From the NCBI RefSeq assembly GCF_000745015.1, contig NZ_JQNA01000002.1:4154001-4218000 (forward strand): a DNA stretch of 64,000 bases. Reading direction: 5' to 3'. The notes below the pieces were generated by a model, which was not told where the DNA came from, did not search any database, and saw nothing but the letters and a program-made list of their open reading frames with translations. Of the stretch, positions 56,801 through 63,609 are shown in pieces. Origin of the DNA: Burkholderia sp. 9120 (GTDB lineage Bacteria; Pseudomonadota; Gammaproteobacteria; Burkholderiales; Burkholderiaceae). Numbering within the stretch: position 1 is the stretch's first letter; each line of letters opens with the position of its first letter. A program made the translations under genes and the position numbers.

Positions 56801-59505
56801 GCAGCGTCACCGTCGCGGATACGGATCAGACGCCGATTGTCGGGTCGACGGGTACGGGGTCGGCCACGTTCGTGTCAGGCGACAACGGGCCGTCGACGCC
56901 GGTCGTCATCGACAACGGCATCACGGTGTCCGATCTCGACAACACGACGCTGGGCTCGGCGACAGTGCAGATCGGCGCGGGTTTCCATGCGGGCGAGGAC
57001 GTGCTTGGCTTCACCAACGACGGCGCGACGATGGGCAACATCACCGTCATAAGCTACGACGCCGTGCACGGCACGCTGACGCTCAGTTCGACCGGCGCCA
57101 CCGCCACGCTCGCGCAATGGCAGTCCGCGCTGCGCTCGGTGACCTACGTGGACACGGCGGTCACGCCGAGCGGCGCGACGCGCACGATTGACTTTACGGT
57201 GAACGACGGCACGAATCCCAGCGCCGTCTACGCGCGCAACGTCGACGTGACCGCCGCCGACCAGACGCCGATCCTGACGACCTCCGTCGGCAGCAGCGCC
57301 TTCGTCGCGGGCGACAACGTCGCGTCGACGCCGGTCGTCATCGACAACGGCGTGACGGTGTCGGACCTCGATAACACGACGCTGGCGTCGGCGACGGTGC
57401 AGATCGGCACGGGTTTCCATAGCGGAGAAGACGTGCTCGCGTTCACGAACGACGGCGCGACGATGGGCAACATCACCGCCAGCTACGACGCGGTGCACGG
57501 CACGCTGACACTCAGTTCGACCGGCGCCGCCGCCACGCTCGCGCAATGGCAGTCCGCGCTGCGTTCGGTGACGTACACCGACACGGCGGTCACGCCGGAC
57601 AACACCACGCGCACGATCAGCTTCACGGTCAACGACGGCACCAAGGACAGCGCCGCGGGCACGAAGGGCGTGACCGTCGCCGACGTCGACCAGACGCCGG
57701 TGACCACGACGTCTAGCGGTAACACGGCGTTCGTGTCGGGCGACAACGCCACGTCGACGCCGGTCACGGTGGACAGCGGCCTGAGCGTGTCGGACCGCGA
57801 CAATGCGACGCTCGCGTCGGCGACTGTCTCGATCACGACGGGTTTCCATGCCGGCGAGGACGTGTTGTCATTCACGAACGGCAACGCCACGACGTTCGGC
57901 AACATCACCGCTTCGTTCGACGCCACGACCGGCGTGCTGACGCTGACGTCGGCGGGCCAGTCGGCCACGGTCGCGCAATGGCAGGCGGCGCTGCGCGCGG
58001 TGACCTACATCGACACGGCGTTGCTGCCCGACAGCGCCCAACGCACCGTCAGCTTCACCGTCAACGATGGCCAGAAGGACAGCGCGGTCGGCACGAAAGC
58101 GATCACCGTGACCGCGACGGATCAGACACCTCTGGTCACCAACGGCGACACGAGTCCACTGACCTTCAACAGCGGACCGAACGCGCAGCCGGTCACGATC
58201 GCGTCGCAGATCAGCGTGACCGATGCGGACAGCAGCGCGACGCTGGCATCGGCCACGGTGTCGATCAGCGGTGGCTTCCACGCCGACCGCGACGTGCTCG
58301 CGTTCACGGGCAGCGCGGCGACCGGCAATATCGTCGGCAGCTACGACGCAACGACGGGTGTGCTGACGCTGAATTCGGCGGGCCACAGCGCAACCTTCGC
58401 GCAATGGCAGGCGGCGCTCGCTGCCGTCACCTACGTGGACAGCGCAAGCGAAACCGTCGCGAGCAGCCGGACGATCAGCTTCTCCGTCAACGACGGCCAG
58501 AAGAGCAGCGTGCCGTCCACGCGGACCGTGAACATTGCGGCGGCGCCGGTGACGGTGACCCAGCCGACGCAGTCGACACAGCCGATGCCGGCGAACCAGG
58601 TCACGCTGCCGCCGCGTGGCAACGGTGCGGGCGCGGCGTCGTCCGCGACGCAGTCGAACACGCCGAATGCGCCGTCCACGTCCGCGCCCGACATCGTCAT
58701 CACGTTCCCGCGCAACCTGACCGACAGCATTTCGAACCCGCTGATCGTGCTCGACGCGTTCGCCGAAGCACCGGAAGTCGGCTCGATCCCGGCCATCCAC
58801 ACGGCCACCTTCAGCGCCGACGAAATCGGCACGAGTAGCTACGCGAATAGCGGCAGTGTCGGCGGTTCGAACCATCACGGTTCGCTCAGCGACACCTCGG
58901 TCGGCCCGATCGACACGACGCCCGCGCCGACCAGCGCGCCGCTGTCGCTCGATCTGCCCGCACTCGCCATGCATCTGAACGTCGCGCCGGATCAGGCGTT
59001 CGTCGTATCGCTGCCGGTCATGCTCGGTTCGAGCGAAGGTTTGCCGGTCGGCGCCGACGCGCATGTCGAACTGCGTCTCGCCGACGGCCGTCCGCTGCCG
59101 AACTGGCTGCATTACGACCCGGTGCGCGGCACGCTGAGCGGCAAAGTGCCGGCGAATCAGCGCGGCCTGCAGATCGCGATCATCGCGCACGACGCTCAAG
59201 GTCATCAGACACGCCGCGACGTGGCGATCGAATTCGGCGGTGCGAGCCGCTCCACGCAGTCAGGGCATGCCGGACACGACACATCGCACGGCGCGGCGCA
59301 TCCGCCCGCCGTCGCGCCGAATGCCACCCGGGCCACCCCAGCCACGACACCGCACGCGGCGCTGCCGTTCAATAGCCCGCCGCTGGCCAAACCCTCGCTC
59401 GCCGAACAGTTCGTGCGCGCCCATGCGACGCTGCACGTGGCCCGTCCGGTCAACGCTGCTGCCACCACCGTCGCGCCCGAGACTGCCTCGCGAGGTCACG
59501 CATGA
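50836..59505 (+). CDS. Giant DUF4347 repeat protein, putative surface adhesin
   Basis: 2,889 residues from ATG 50836 (GGTGGAG upstream); GTG 50758 would add 26. No Sec signal; the N-terminus has the motif LEPRVVYDAS (from 45), typical of large DUF4347 exoproteins. DUF4347 spans about 155-321 (VVFIDPSVVDYQSL, IHLISHGSDGEI, IYGCDVAEHADG). About 480-2,570 is filled by 15 repeats of 130-145 residues, alternating in type, each with STPVVVDSGVTVSD, LAQWQAALRSVTYTDT and RTISFTVNDG blocks: Ig/cadherin-like. A late cadherin-like unit (about 2,709-2,802) has LPNWLHYDPVRGTLSG. No RTX GGxGxD nonapeptides. It ends just inside the TolC gene (4-nt overlap), which implies export through that system. Confidence 0.9.
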   Translation: MKIIQQLIKRFDDMRSARDSGDARLDLRGKPARVAATPAPFLMALEPRVVYDASVAAVAPQHHGAEAQTHAGAAASTEATVHAAPKTIAEHDVRHGKSGANAPAQNSKPANQAGTADPQKTTQTSSTVATQKAVQTDAALSAAVIDPTAAAAAHAVVFIDPSVVDYQSLIAGLPAGTQYVVLNANTDGFAQIAQYLQTHQGIQSIHLISHGSDGEIQAGAAWLNSADLSDYSADLTAIGAAMAPGGDFLIYGCDVAEHADGQALVQQIAAITHLNVAASTDLTGSSAVGGNWTLEYDVGNVHTPVLLSAAVEQAYDHVLATNIENYTSATGFDTGGDVTSFTLDGLIYTFKDVNGNPIAIRTIVTTDSFLQALADENSSDNALQFNQDSVPGVTSIVVTRVGNTPFNFQSIDLDVLADNAVTVYADSNTADGVSIPSDGNFTATTVTLTGHASFADAQSITISGGNLFADFGHLVYADVGPSLTASTGSAAFTAGDNTASTPVVVDSHLTLTDTTSTGAKSATITISNVQTGDELLFTPSGSTGNISAVFSGNVLTLSSTGGTATIAQWQTALESITFTNTQITPNTATRTISFSITDNNNAVATATRTLTVADTDQTPIVHTSGGATTYVAGATAATIDSGVTVTDSDTTHQSLATVTIGNAGTGDTLAFSNTNTTLYGNITGLFAGTTLTLNGSATDAQWQAALDAVTFSSGAGTTSGARTISFSINDGTKTSASATKTLNVSPVPIVTTDSGSASFVSADNATSTPVTVDSGITVAENGGAGTLASVSVQITTNFQQGQDSLLYVNNPATMGDISGSYNASTGLLTLTSASHASLAQWQAALRSITYTDTAASPATPMRTISFTANDGSNSGPIATRTVTVTATDNTPIVTLSGGSTSYVAGAPGVVVDSGVSVTDRDSNPTLTQAQITITNGVQTGDTLVFVNDSFVTGSYDSTNHILTLTASGSVSDAQWNTELDKIQFSSAANATAGARTLSYVVNDGTKLSNAVTRTVNVVVAPVVTTDSGSAAFVAGDNTASTPLTVDSALTVSDGSSTTLVSATVQITSNFNSSEDLLIFTPSGATGDIAGSYNASNGLLTLTSASHATLAQWQAALRAVAYDDLAVTPNNATRTISFIVNDGANNSPVATRTVAVQDTDQTPIVTLSGSNSAYTAGSAATIIDNGITISDLDNSTLASATVSIGAGFHVGDTLALSSDSFVTSSYDATHGILTLTATSGNISVAQWMSELDNVTFSSAPGVPAGARTVSFTVNDGTESSAVVSRTVTVTAVPVLTTDSGSAAFVAGDNIASTPVAVDSGLTLADSSSTTLVSATVQITSNFNSSEDLLIFTPSGATGDIAGSYNASNGLLTLSSASHATLAQWQAALRAVAYDDLAVTPNNATRTISFTVNDGANSSPIATRTVTVTDTDQTPLLTTTGGSTAFVEADNVTSTPVAIDSGVTISDLDNSTLAHATVSITGNLHSGEDVLAFSNTNATLFGDISGTYNALTGTMQLSSSSGTATLAQWQAALRAVTYTDTAITPNTANRTISFSVNDGAKDSLAGSKTVSVTGVDQSPVLSASSGNFDYLPGAAAHNIDSGITLTDSDSTTMASATIQFSSGFQSGDQLSLNYNAATMGFNFNITFDAAAGTLTITRTGAMTLSNWQAIIDNVQFSAAPGVPLGTRALSVVTSDGVKDSNTLTYNVDVISSAPQLSTTSTGSVTFTAGDNVAGVPIVVDGGLSVLDPLGNPIVSAMVSITGNYQSDQDVLLFVNDGATMGDIFGNFNAATGVLTLTSSSGTATDGQWAAAMRAVTFTDTAVTPDTASRSISFQITDGTQNSTTLIRTVTVADTDQTPILATASTGSASFVAGDNATSTPVAIDTGITVSDRDNGTLASATFQIGAGFNAGEDVLAFTNDGATMGNITASYDAVHGTLTLSSASASATLAQWQAALRSVTYTDTAVTPDNTMRTISFTVNDGAKNSAALTRSVTVADTDQTPIVGSTGTGSATFVSGDNGPSTPVVIDNGITVSDLDNTTLGSATVQIGAGFHAGEDVLGFTNDGATMGNITVISYDAVHGTLTLSSTGATATLAQWQSALRSVTYVDTAVTPSGATRTIDFTVNDGTNPSAVYARNVDVTAADQTPILTTSVGSSAFVAGDNVASTPVVIDNGVTVSDLDNTTLASATVQIGTGFHSGEDVLAFTNDGATMGNITASYDAVHGTLTLSSTGAAATLAQWQSALRSVTYTDTAVTPDNTTRTISFTVNDGTKDSAAGTKGVTVADVDQTPVTTTSSGNTAFVSGDNATSTPVTVDSGLSVSDRDNATLASATVSITTGFHAGEDVLSFTNGNATTFGNITASFDATTGVLTLTSAGQSATVAQWQAALRAVTYIDTALLPDSAQRTVSFTVNDGQKDSAVGTKAITVTATDQTPLVTNGDTSPLTFNSGPNAQPVTIASQISVTDADSSATLASATVSISGGFHADRDVLAFTGSAATGNIVGSYDATTGVLTLNSAGHSATFAQWQAALAAVTYVDSASETVASSRTISFSVNDGQKSSVPSTRTVNIAAAPVTVTQPTQSTQPMPANQVTLPPRGNGAGAASSATQSNTPNAPSTSAPDIVITFPRNLTDSISNPLIVLDAFAEAPEVGSIPAIHTATFSADEIGTSSYANSGSVGGSNHHGSLSDTSVGPIDTTPAPTSAPLSLDLPALAMHLNVAPDQAFVVSLPVMLGSSEGLPVGADAHVELRLADGRPLPNWLHYDPVRGTLSGKVPANQRGLQIAIIAHDAQGHQTRRDVAIEFGGASRSTQSGHAGHDTSHGAAHPPAVAPNATRATPATTPHAALPFNSPPLAKPSLAEQFVRAHATLHVARPVNAAATTVAPETASRGHA
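54001..54320 (+). repeat. Near-identical internal repeat in the giant gene, copy 1
   Basis: The 320 bases match 54814-55133 (offset 813) with few substitutions, much closer than the other repeats. This marks a recent duplication of a two-repeat module. Confidence 0.8.
54814..55133 (+). repeat. Near-identical internal repeat in the giant gene, copy 2
   Basis: Partner of 54001-54320. Recombination between the two would delete or add about 813 bases, exactly 271 codons, in frame. Confidence 0.8.
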
Positions 59506-61280
59506 GCGTCCGCCGTTTTCCGAATCCCGTCATCTTTATAAAGAGAGCCGCTGAATTGAACTCCTCGTCCGTAGCGGTGCGTGCACCGCGTCCCGCCTTG
59601 CTGGCACTGTCGCTCGCCGTGATCTGGCTGTCGGGCTGCGCAATCAAACCCACGCCGTTCACCGAAGCCGAACGCACGCAGACCGCGCAAACCGACCGCA
59701 CGTCGATGTTCGCGCAACAGCAGGCCGTCAGCGGCCCGATCACGCTAGACGAAGCCATGGCGCGCGCGATCCGCTACAACCTCGATCATCGGCTGAAGAT
59801 GATGGAAGAGGCGCTCGCGCAGAAGCAGCTCGATCTGTCGAATTTCGATCTGCTGCCCAAGCTCACCGCGCAGGCCGGTTATACGACGCGCAATCATGAA
59901 CTCGCGTCGTCGTCGACCAACGTGTTCACCAATGAGCAATCGCTCGCGCCGTCGTATTCGACCGACAAGAACGACCGCACCGCGGATCTGTCGTTCTCGT
60001 GGAATCTGCTGGACTTCGGCGTCAGCTACTACGAAGCGAAAGAGCAGGCGGACCACGTTCTGGTGCTCGAACAACGCCGCCGTAAAGTCGTGCAGTTGAT
60101 GATGCAACAGGTGCGCGAAGCGTACTGGCAGGCGACCGGCGCGCAACGTCTGCGCGATCGTATCGGACCGCTGCTCGATCAGGCACGCGGTGCGTTGAAC
60201 GATTCGCGCCAGGCGCAGCGCGAAAACCTGCGTGCGCCGCTCGATACGCTGAACTACCAGCACGCGCTGCTCGATCTGATGCGTCAGCTCGAAGAGATCC
60301 GCGATCAGCTCGAAGAAGCCAAGCCGCGTCTGGCCGCGCTGATGAATCTCGAGCCGGGCAAGGACTACACGCTCGCGCCGCCGGAAGGCTTCGCGGTGCC
60401 GACGTTCGACATGCCGATGGACCGCATGGAAGAAACCGCGCTGGAGCGTCGTCCGGAACTGGTCGAGGCGAGCTACAACGAACGGATCAGCGTCAACGAA
60501 ACCCATAAGGCGATGGCGAAGATGCTGCCCGGCATCGAGTTCAGCCTGGGCACGCATTACGACAGCAACAGCTTCCTCGTCTACAACGCGTGGCGCGCGG
60601 CGGGTATCAGCGTGAGCTGGAACCTGCTGAACCTGATCAACGTGAAGAACATCAAGGGCATGGCCGACGCGCAGCTCGAAGTGGCGAAGACGCAGCGTCT
60701 CGCGCTGAGCATGGCGGTGCTGACGCAAGTGCACGTGGCCACCAGCGAGCTGAGCGCGAAACGTCGCCAGTTCGATCTGCTCAAGCAGATGAACGACGTC
60801 GATCAGCAGATTCTCGAACACACGCATAACGCGACTCAGGCGAACGCGCAGGGCAAGCTCGAAGAAATTCGCGCGGCGACCGGCGCGATGATGTCCGAGC
60901 TGCGTCTCTATCAGAGCTACGGCGAACTGGAAAACGCGTACGGGCAACTGCTCGCCACGCTCGGGCTCGATCCGGTGCCGGATACCGTCAAGGGTCACGA
61001 TCTGGCGTCGTTGCAGCAGTCGATCAATCAGGAACAGCAGCGCTGGGTCGCGCTCGGCCATGGCATCGCCACCAGCGCTGTTCCGGTGGGTGCGGCGGGC
61101 GGCGTGGCCGTCAATCCGGCAAGCGCGCCGGTCAAGACGCCGGCAGCCAGCACGCCGGCCGCCGCGCAACCCGTTGCGCCGGTCAACCTGCAAGCCAACG
61201 CACAGACGGGCGCACAGACCAGCGCACCGGCCACTATCCAGGCAACCGGTCCCGCAACAGGTGGAGTCAAGACGCAATGA
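59502..61280 (+). CDS. TolC-like outer-membrane efflux lipoprotein
   Basis: 592 residues. After a hydrophobic leader the lipobox LSGC (about 43-46) marks a lipoprotein. The OEP/TolC repeat domains follow (about 80-520), with the coiled-coil helices EALAQKQLDLSNFDLLPKLTAQAGYTTRN and RRKVVQLMMQQVREAYWQATGAQ, and NLLNLINVKNIKGMADAQLE in the second half. The last 70 residues are Ala/Pro/Thr/Gln low complexity. It should form the outer-membrane and periplasmic channel. 4-nt overlaps with the giant protein gene before and the adaptor gene after link it to export. Confidence 0.92.
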   Translation: MSVRRFPNPVIFIKRAAELNSSSVAVRAPRPALLALSLAVIWLSGCAIKPTPFTEAERTQTAQTDRTSMFAQQQAVSGPITLDEAMARAIRYNLDHRLKMMEEALAQKQLDLSNFDLLPKLTAQAGYTTRNHELASSSTNVFTNEQSLAPSYSTDKNDRTADLSFSWNLLDFGVSYYEAKEQADHVLVLEQRRRKVVQLMMQQVREAYWQATGAQRLRDRIGPLLDQARGALNDSRQAQRENLRAPLDTLNYQHALLDLMRQLEEIRDQLEEAKPRLAALMNLEPGKDYTLAPPEGFAVPTFDMPMDRMEETALERRPELVEASYNERISVNETHKAMAKMLPGIEFSLGTHYDSNSFLVYNAWRAAGISVSWNLLNLINVKNIKGMADAQLEVAKTQRLALSMAVLTQVHVATSELSAKRRQFDLLKQMNDVDQQILEHTHNATQANAQGKLEEIRAATGAMMSELRLYQSYGELENAYGQLLATLGLDPVPDTVKGHDLASLQQSINQEQQRWVALGHGIATSAVPVGAAGGVAVNPASAPVKTPAASTPAAAQPVAPVNLQANAQTGAQTSAPATIQATGPATGGVKTQ

Positions 61281-62128
61281 AGTTTTCGCAGTGTGCGGCG
61301 TGGTGTGCAGTCGCAGTCATGTTGTCCGCACAACCGGTCTGGAGCGCGCAGCCTGGCGCCCAGCCGGACGTAAAACCTGTCGCGAAGCCGGCGGTCAAGC
61401 CGGTTTCCGTGCAAGCCCCGGCGCTCGCGCCGCAGCCGGCGTCGGCGCAAACCGATGCGTCCGGCGACGCGGGCAAGATCCGCATCCAGCTCGTGTCGCG
61501 CGATCAGGTGGATCTGTCGAGCGAAATCGCCGCCAAGATCGCGACGCTGCCGTTGCGTGACGGTGACGCGTTCCGCACCGGTCAGACGCTGGTGTCGCTC
61601 GATTGTTCGCTGTACACGGCGCAATTGCGCAAGGCGCAGGCCGAAGCCGGCGCCGCCAGCGATCTGCTGAATGTGGATCAGCGGCTCGCGCAACTGCATT
61701 CGGTCGGTGAGCTCGAAGTGCAGCAGGCGGCCGCCAAACTGAAGGCGAGCAACGCCGAGGTCGCCTACATGCAGGCGACCGTGCGCAAATGCGTGATCAC
61801 CGCGCCGTTCGACGGCCGCGTCTCGAAGCGCTCGGCCGCGCCGCAGCAGTTCGCGGAACCGGGCAAGCCGCTGCTGACGATCGTCGACACCAGCCGTCTC
61901 GAACTGAAAATGATCGTGCCGTCGAAGTGGCTCGTCTGGCTGAAGCCCGGCCATGCGCTCAGCGTGCAGGTCGACGAGGTCGGCAAGACCTATCCGGCGC
62001 AGGTCGCCCGCATCGGCGCGCGCGTCGATCCGGTGACGCAGACCGTCGACGTGACGGCCGCACTGGCCGGCAACGTGCCCGAGTTGCTGCCCGGCATGAG
62101 CGGCTGGGCTACCTTCGCCAGCCGATGA
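61277..62128 (+). CDS. HlyD-family periplasmic adaptor (short)
   Basis: 283 residues. Signal peptide about 1-24 (AVAVMLSAQPVWSAQPG), then an Ala/Pro-rich linker, then a short membrane-fusion protein: a lipoyl half (LVSRDQVDLSSEIAAKIATLPLRDGDAFRTGQTLVSLDC), a short alpha hairpin (about 130-170), the other half (VRKCVITAPFDGRVSKRSAAP), and a beta-barrel (about 205-283). The hairpin is shorter than in RND or T1SS adaptors. It would bridge the TolC-like channel to the inner-membrane components. Overlaps both neighbours by 4 nt. Confidence 0.9.
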   Translation: MKFSQCAAWCAVAVMLSAQPVWSAQPGAQPDVKPVAKPAVKPVSVQAPALAPQPASAQTDASGDAGKIRIQLVSRDQVDLSSEIAAKIATLPLRDGDAFRTGQTLVSLDCSLYTAQLRKAQAEAGAASDLLNVDQRLAQLHSVGELEVQQAAAKLKASNAEVAYMQATVRKCVITAPFDGRVSKRSAAPQQFAEPGKPLLTIVDTSRLELKMIVPSKWLVWLKPGHALSVQVDEVGKTYPAQVARIGARVDPVTQTVDVTAALAGNVPELLPGMSGWATFASR

Positions 62129-63573
62129 CCGCCATGCATCCGGCGCCCGGTGGGCCGTCGCCCGGGAACCACGCGAATAACGTGCGAATCGACCCGCAGC
62201 AACTGGCCATGCTGTGGCAACTCGCGGCCCGCGCGCGCGACGCGCAGACCGAAGCGACCCTCGGCTTCACCGTGGTCAACGAAACGCTGTCGCTGCTGCC
62301 GTACCGGCAAGCCGCCTGGTGGCGCGGCACCGCGCCCGGCACTGTGGCGGCGGTATCCGGTTTGCCGGAGAGCGATCCGAATGCGCCTTACGTGCAGTGG
62401 CTCGGTGCGCTGTGCCGGGTGCTGGCGCGCGCGCCTGAAACCGCTGCACCGAGTGCCGCCGACGCGACCGTGGCAGCGCCCGCGGAGCGCGCGCGTGCCT
62501 TCACCGCGGCGGATCTCGCCGTCGATCCTTCAGCCGCGCACGTCGTGCAGGACTGGCAGGCGTGGTGGCCCGAGCATGGTCTCTGGCTGCCGCTGGCCGA
62601 TCGCAGCGGCCGGTCGCTCGGCGGCGTGGTGTTCGCACGCGACGCCGCCTGGACCGCGGTGGATTGCGCGTTGCTCGGCGAGCTCGCGCAGGTCTGGGCG
62701 CATGCCTTCGCGGCGTTCGGGCCGCGGCCTTCGTGGTTCGAACGGGCGCGCGTGATTTTGAAGCCGGGGCGGCAGCAGCGTCGCGTATTGATCGGGTTGG
62801 CGATTGCGTGTCTGATTCCCGTGCGGCTGACGGTCCTCGCGCCGGCCGAAGTCACGCCGAAAGATCCGTTCGTGGTGCGCGCGCCGCTCGACGGCGTGAT
62901 CGACCGTTTGTACGTGCAGCCGAACCAGCCGGTCGCAGCCGGCACGCCGCTGCTCGGTCTCGACGCCACGACGCTGCAGTCGCGCTATGCGCTGGCGCGC
63001 AAGGACTTCGATACCGCGCAGGAAGAGTATCGGCAGACCGCGCAGCTCGCCGTGACCGACGACCGCAACCGCCTCGACATGGCCGAACGCAAAGGTAAGC
63101 TCGACCAGAGCGCCGTGCAGCTCGACTACACGGCGCAGCAACTCGCGCGCGTGCGGGTCAGCGCGGCGCGCGCGGGCGTCGCGGTGTTCTCCGATCCGAA
63201 CGAATGGACCGGCAAGGCCGTCGCCGTCGGCGAAAAGATCCTGTTGCTGGCGGACCCGGCGCATGTCGAACTGAGCGCGTATGTGCCGGTTGCCGATAAC
63301 GTCGACGTGAAAGCCGGCGCAACGATCACGCTGTATCCGAAGAGCTCGCCGCTCGCCACTTACGAAGCGCGCATCGACTCGGTCGCGTATCGCGCCGAGC
63401 CGACGCCCGACGGCGTGCTCGCATACCGCATCCGCGCGACCTTTAGCGACGCCACGGCGCGGCCGCCGCTCGGCGCGATGGGCACCGCGCGGATTCATGG
63501 CAACTGGGTGCCGTTGTTCTACTACGTGCTGCGTCGTCCGTTGACGCTGGCGCGTCAGTGGCTGGGCTGGTAA
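62125..63573 (+). CDS. HlyD-type adaptor with N-terminal cytoplasmic (GAF-like) domain
   Basis: 482 residues. About 1-205 form a cytoplasmic domain (LAMLWQLAARARDAQTEATLGFTVVNETLSLLPYRQAAWW, GLWLPLADRSGRSLGGVVFARDA), GAF-like in pattern. A membrane segment follows at about 215-235 (RRVLIGLAIACLIPVRLTVLAP), then an HlyD-like part with lipoyl half PFVVRAPLDGVIDRLYVQPNQPVAAGTPLL, a long coiled coil (about 275-345) and the second half VRVSAARAGVAVFSDPNEW. The barrel ends the chain. It is a second adaptor in the same operon, distinct from the one before it, and the N-terminal domain could sense or recruit cargo. Confidence 0.85.
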   Translation: MTAMHPAPGGPSPGNHANNVRIDPQQLAMLWQLAARARDAQTEATLGFTVVNETLSLLPYRQAAWWRGTAPGTVAAVSGLPESDPNAPYVQWLGALCRVLARAPETAAPSAADATVAAPAERARAFTAADLAVDPSAAHVVQDWQAWWPEHGLWLPLADRSGRSLGGVVFARDAAWTAVDCALLGELAQVWAHAFAAFGPRPSWFERARVILKPGRQQRRVLIGLAIACLIPVRLTVLAPAEVTPKDPFVVRAPLDGVIDRLYVQPNQPVAAGTPLLGLDATTLQSRYALARKDFDTAQEEYRQTAQLAVTDDRNRLDMAERKGKLDQSAVQLDYTAQQLARVRVSAARAGVAVFSDPNEWTGKAVAVGEKILLLADPAHVELSAYVPVADNVDVKAGATITLYPKSSPLATYEARIDSVAYRAEPTPDGVLAYRIRATFSDATARPPLGAMGTARIHGNWVPLFYYVLRRPLTLARQWLGW

Positions 63574-63609
63574 CGCCATGTGCTCCGCCCGTTTGAGTGG
63601 AATCGCAAC

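Noticed and set aside
50836..59505. RTX toxin or classic LapA-type RTX adhesin
   Set aside because: No GGxGxD nonapeptide blocks or DAxxD-type protease site were seen; the repeats are Ig/cadherin-like.
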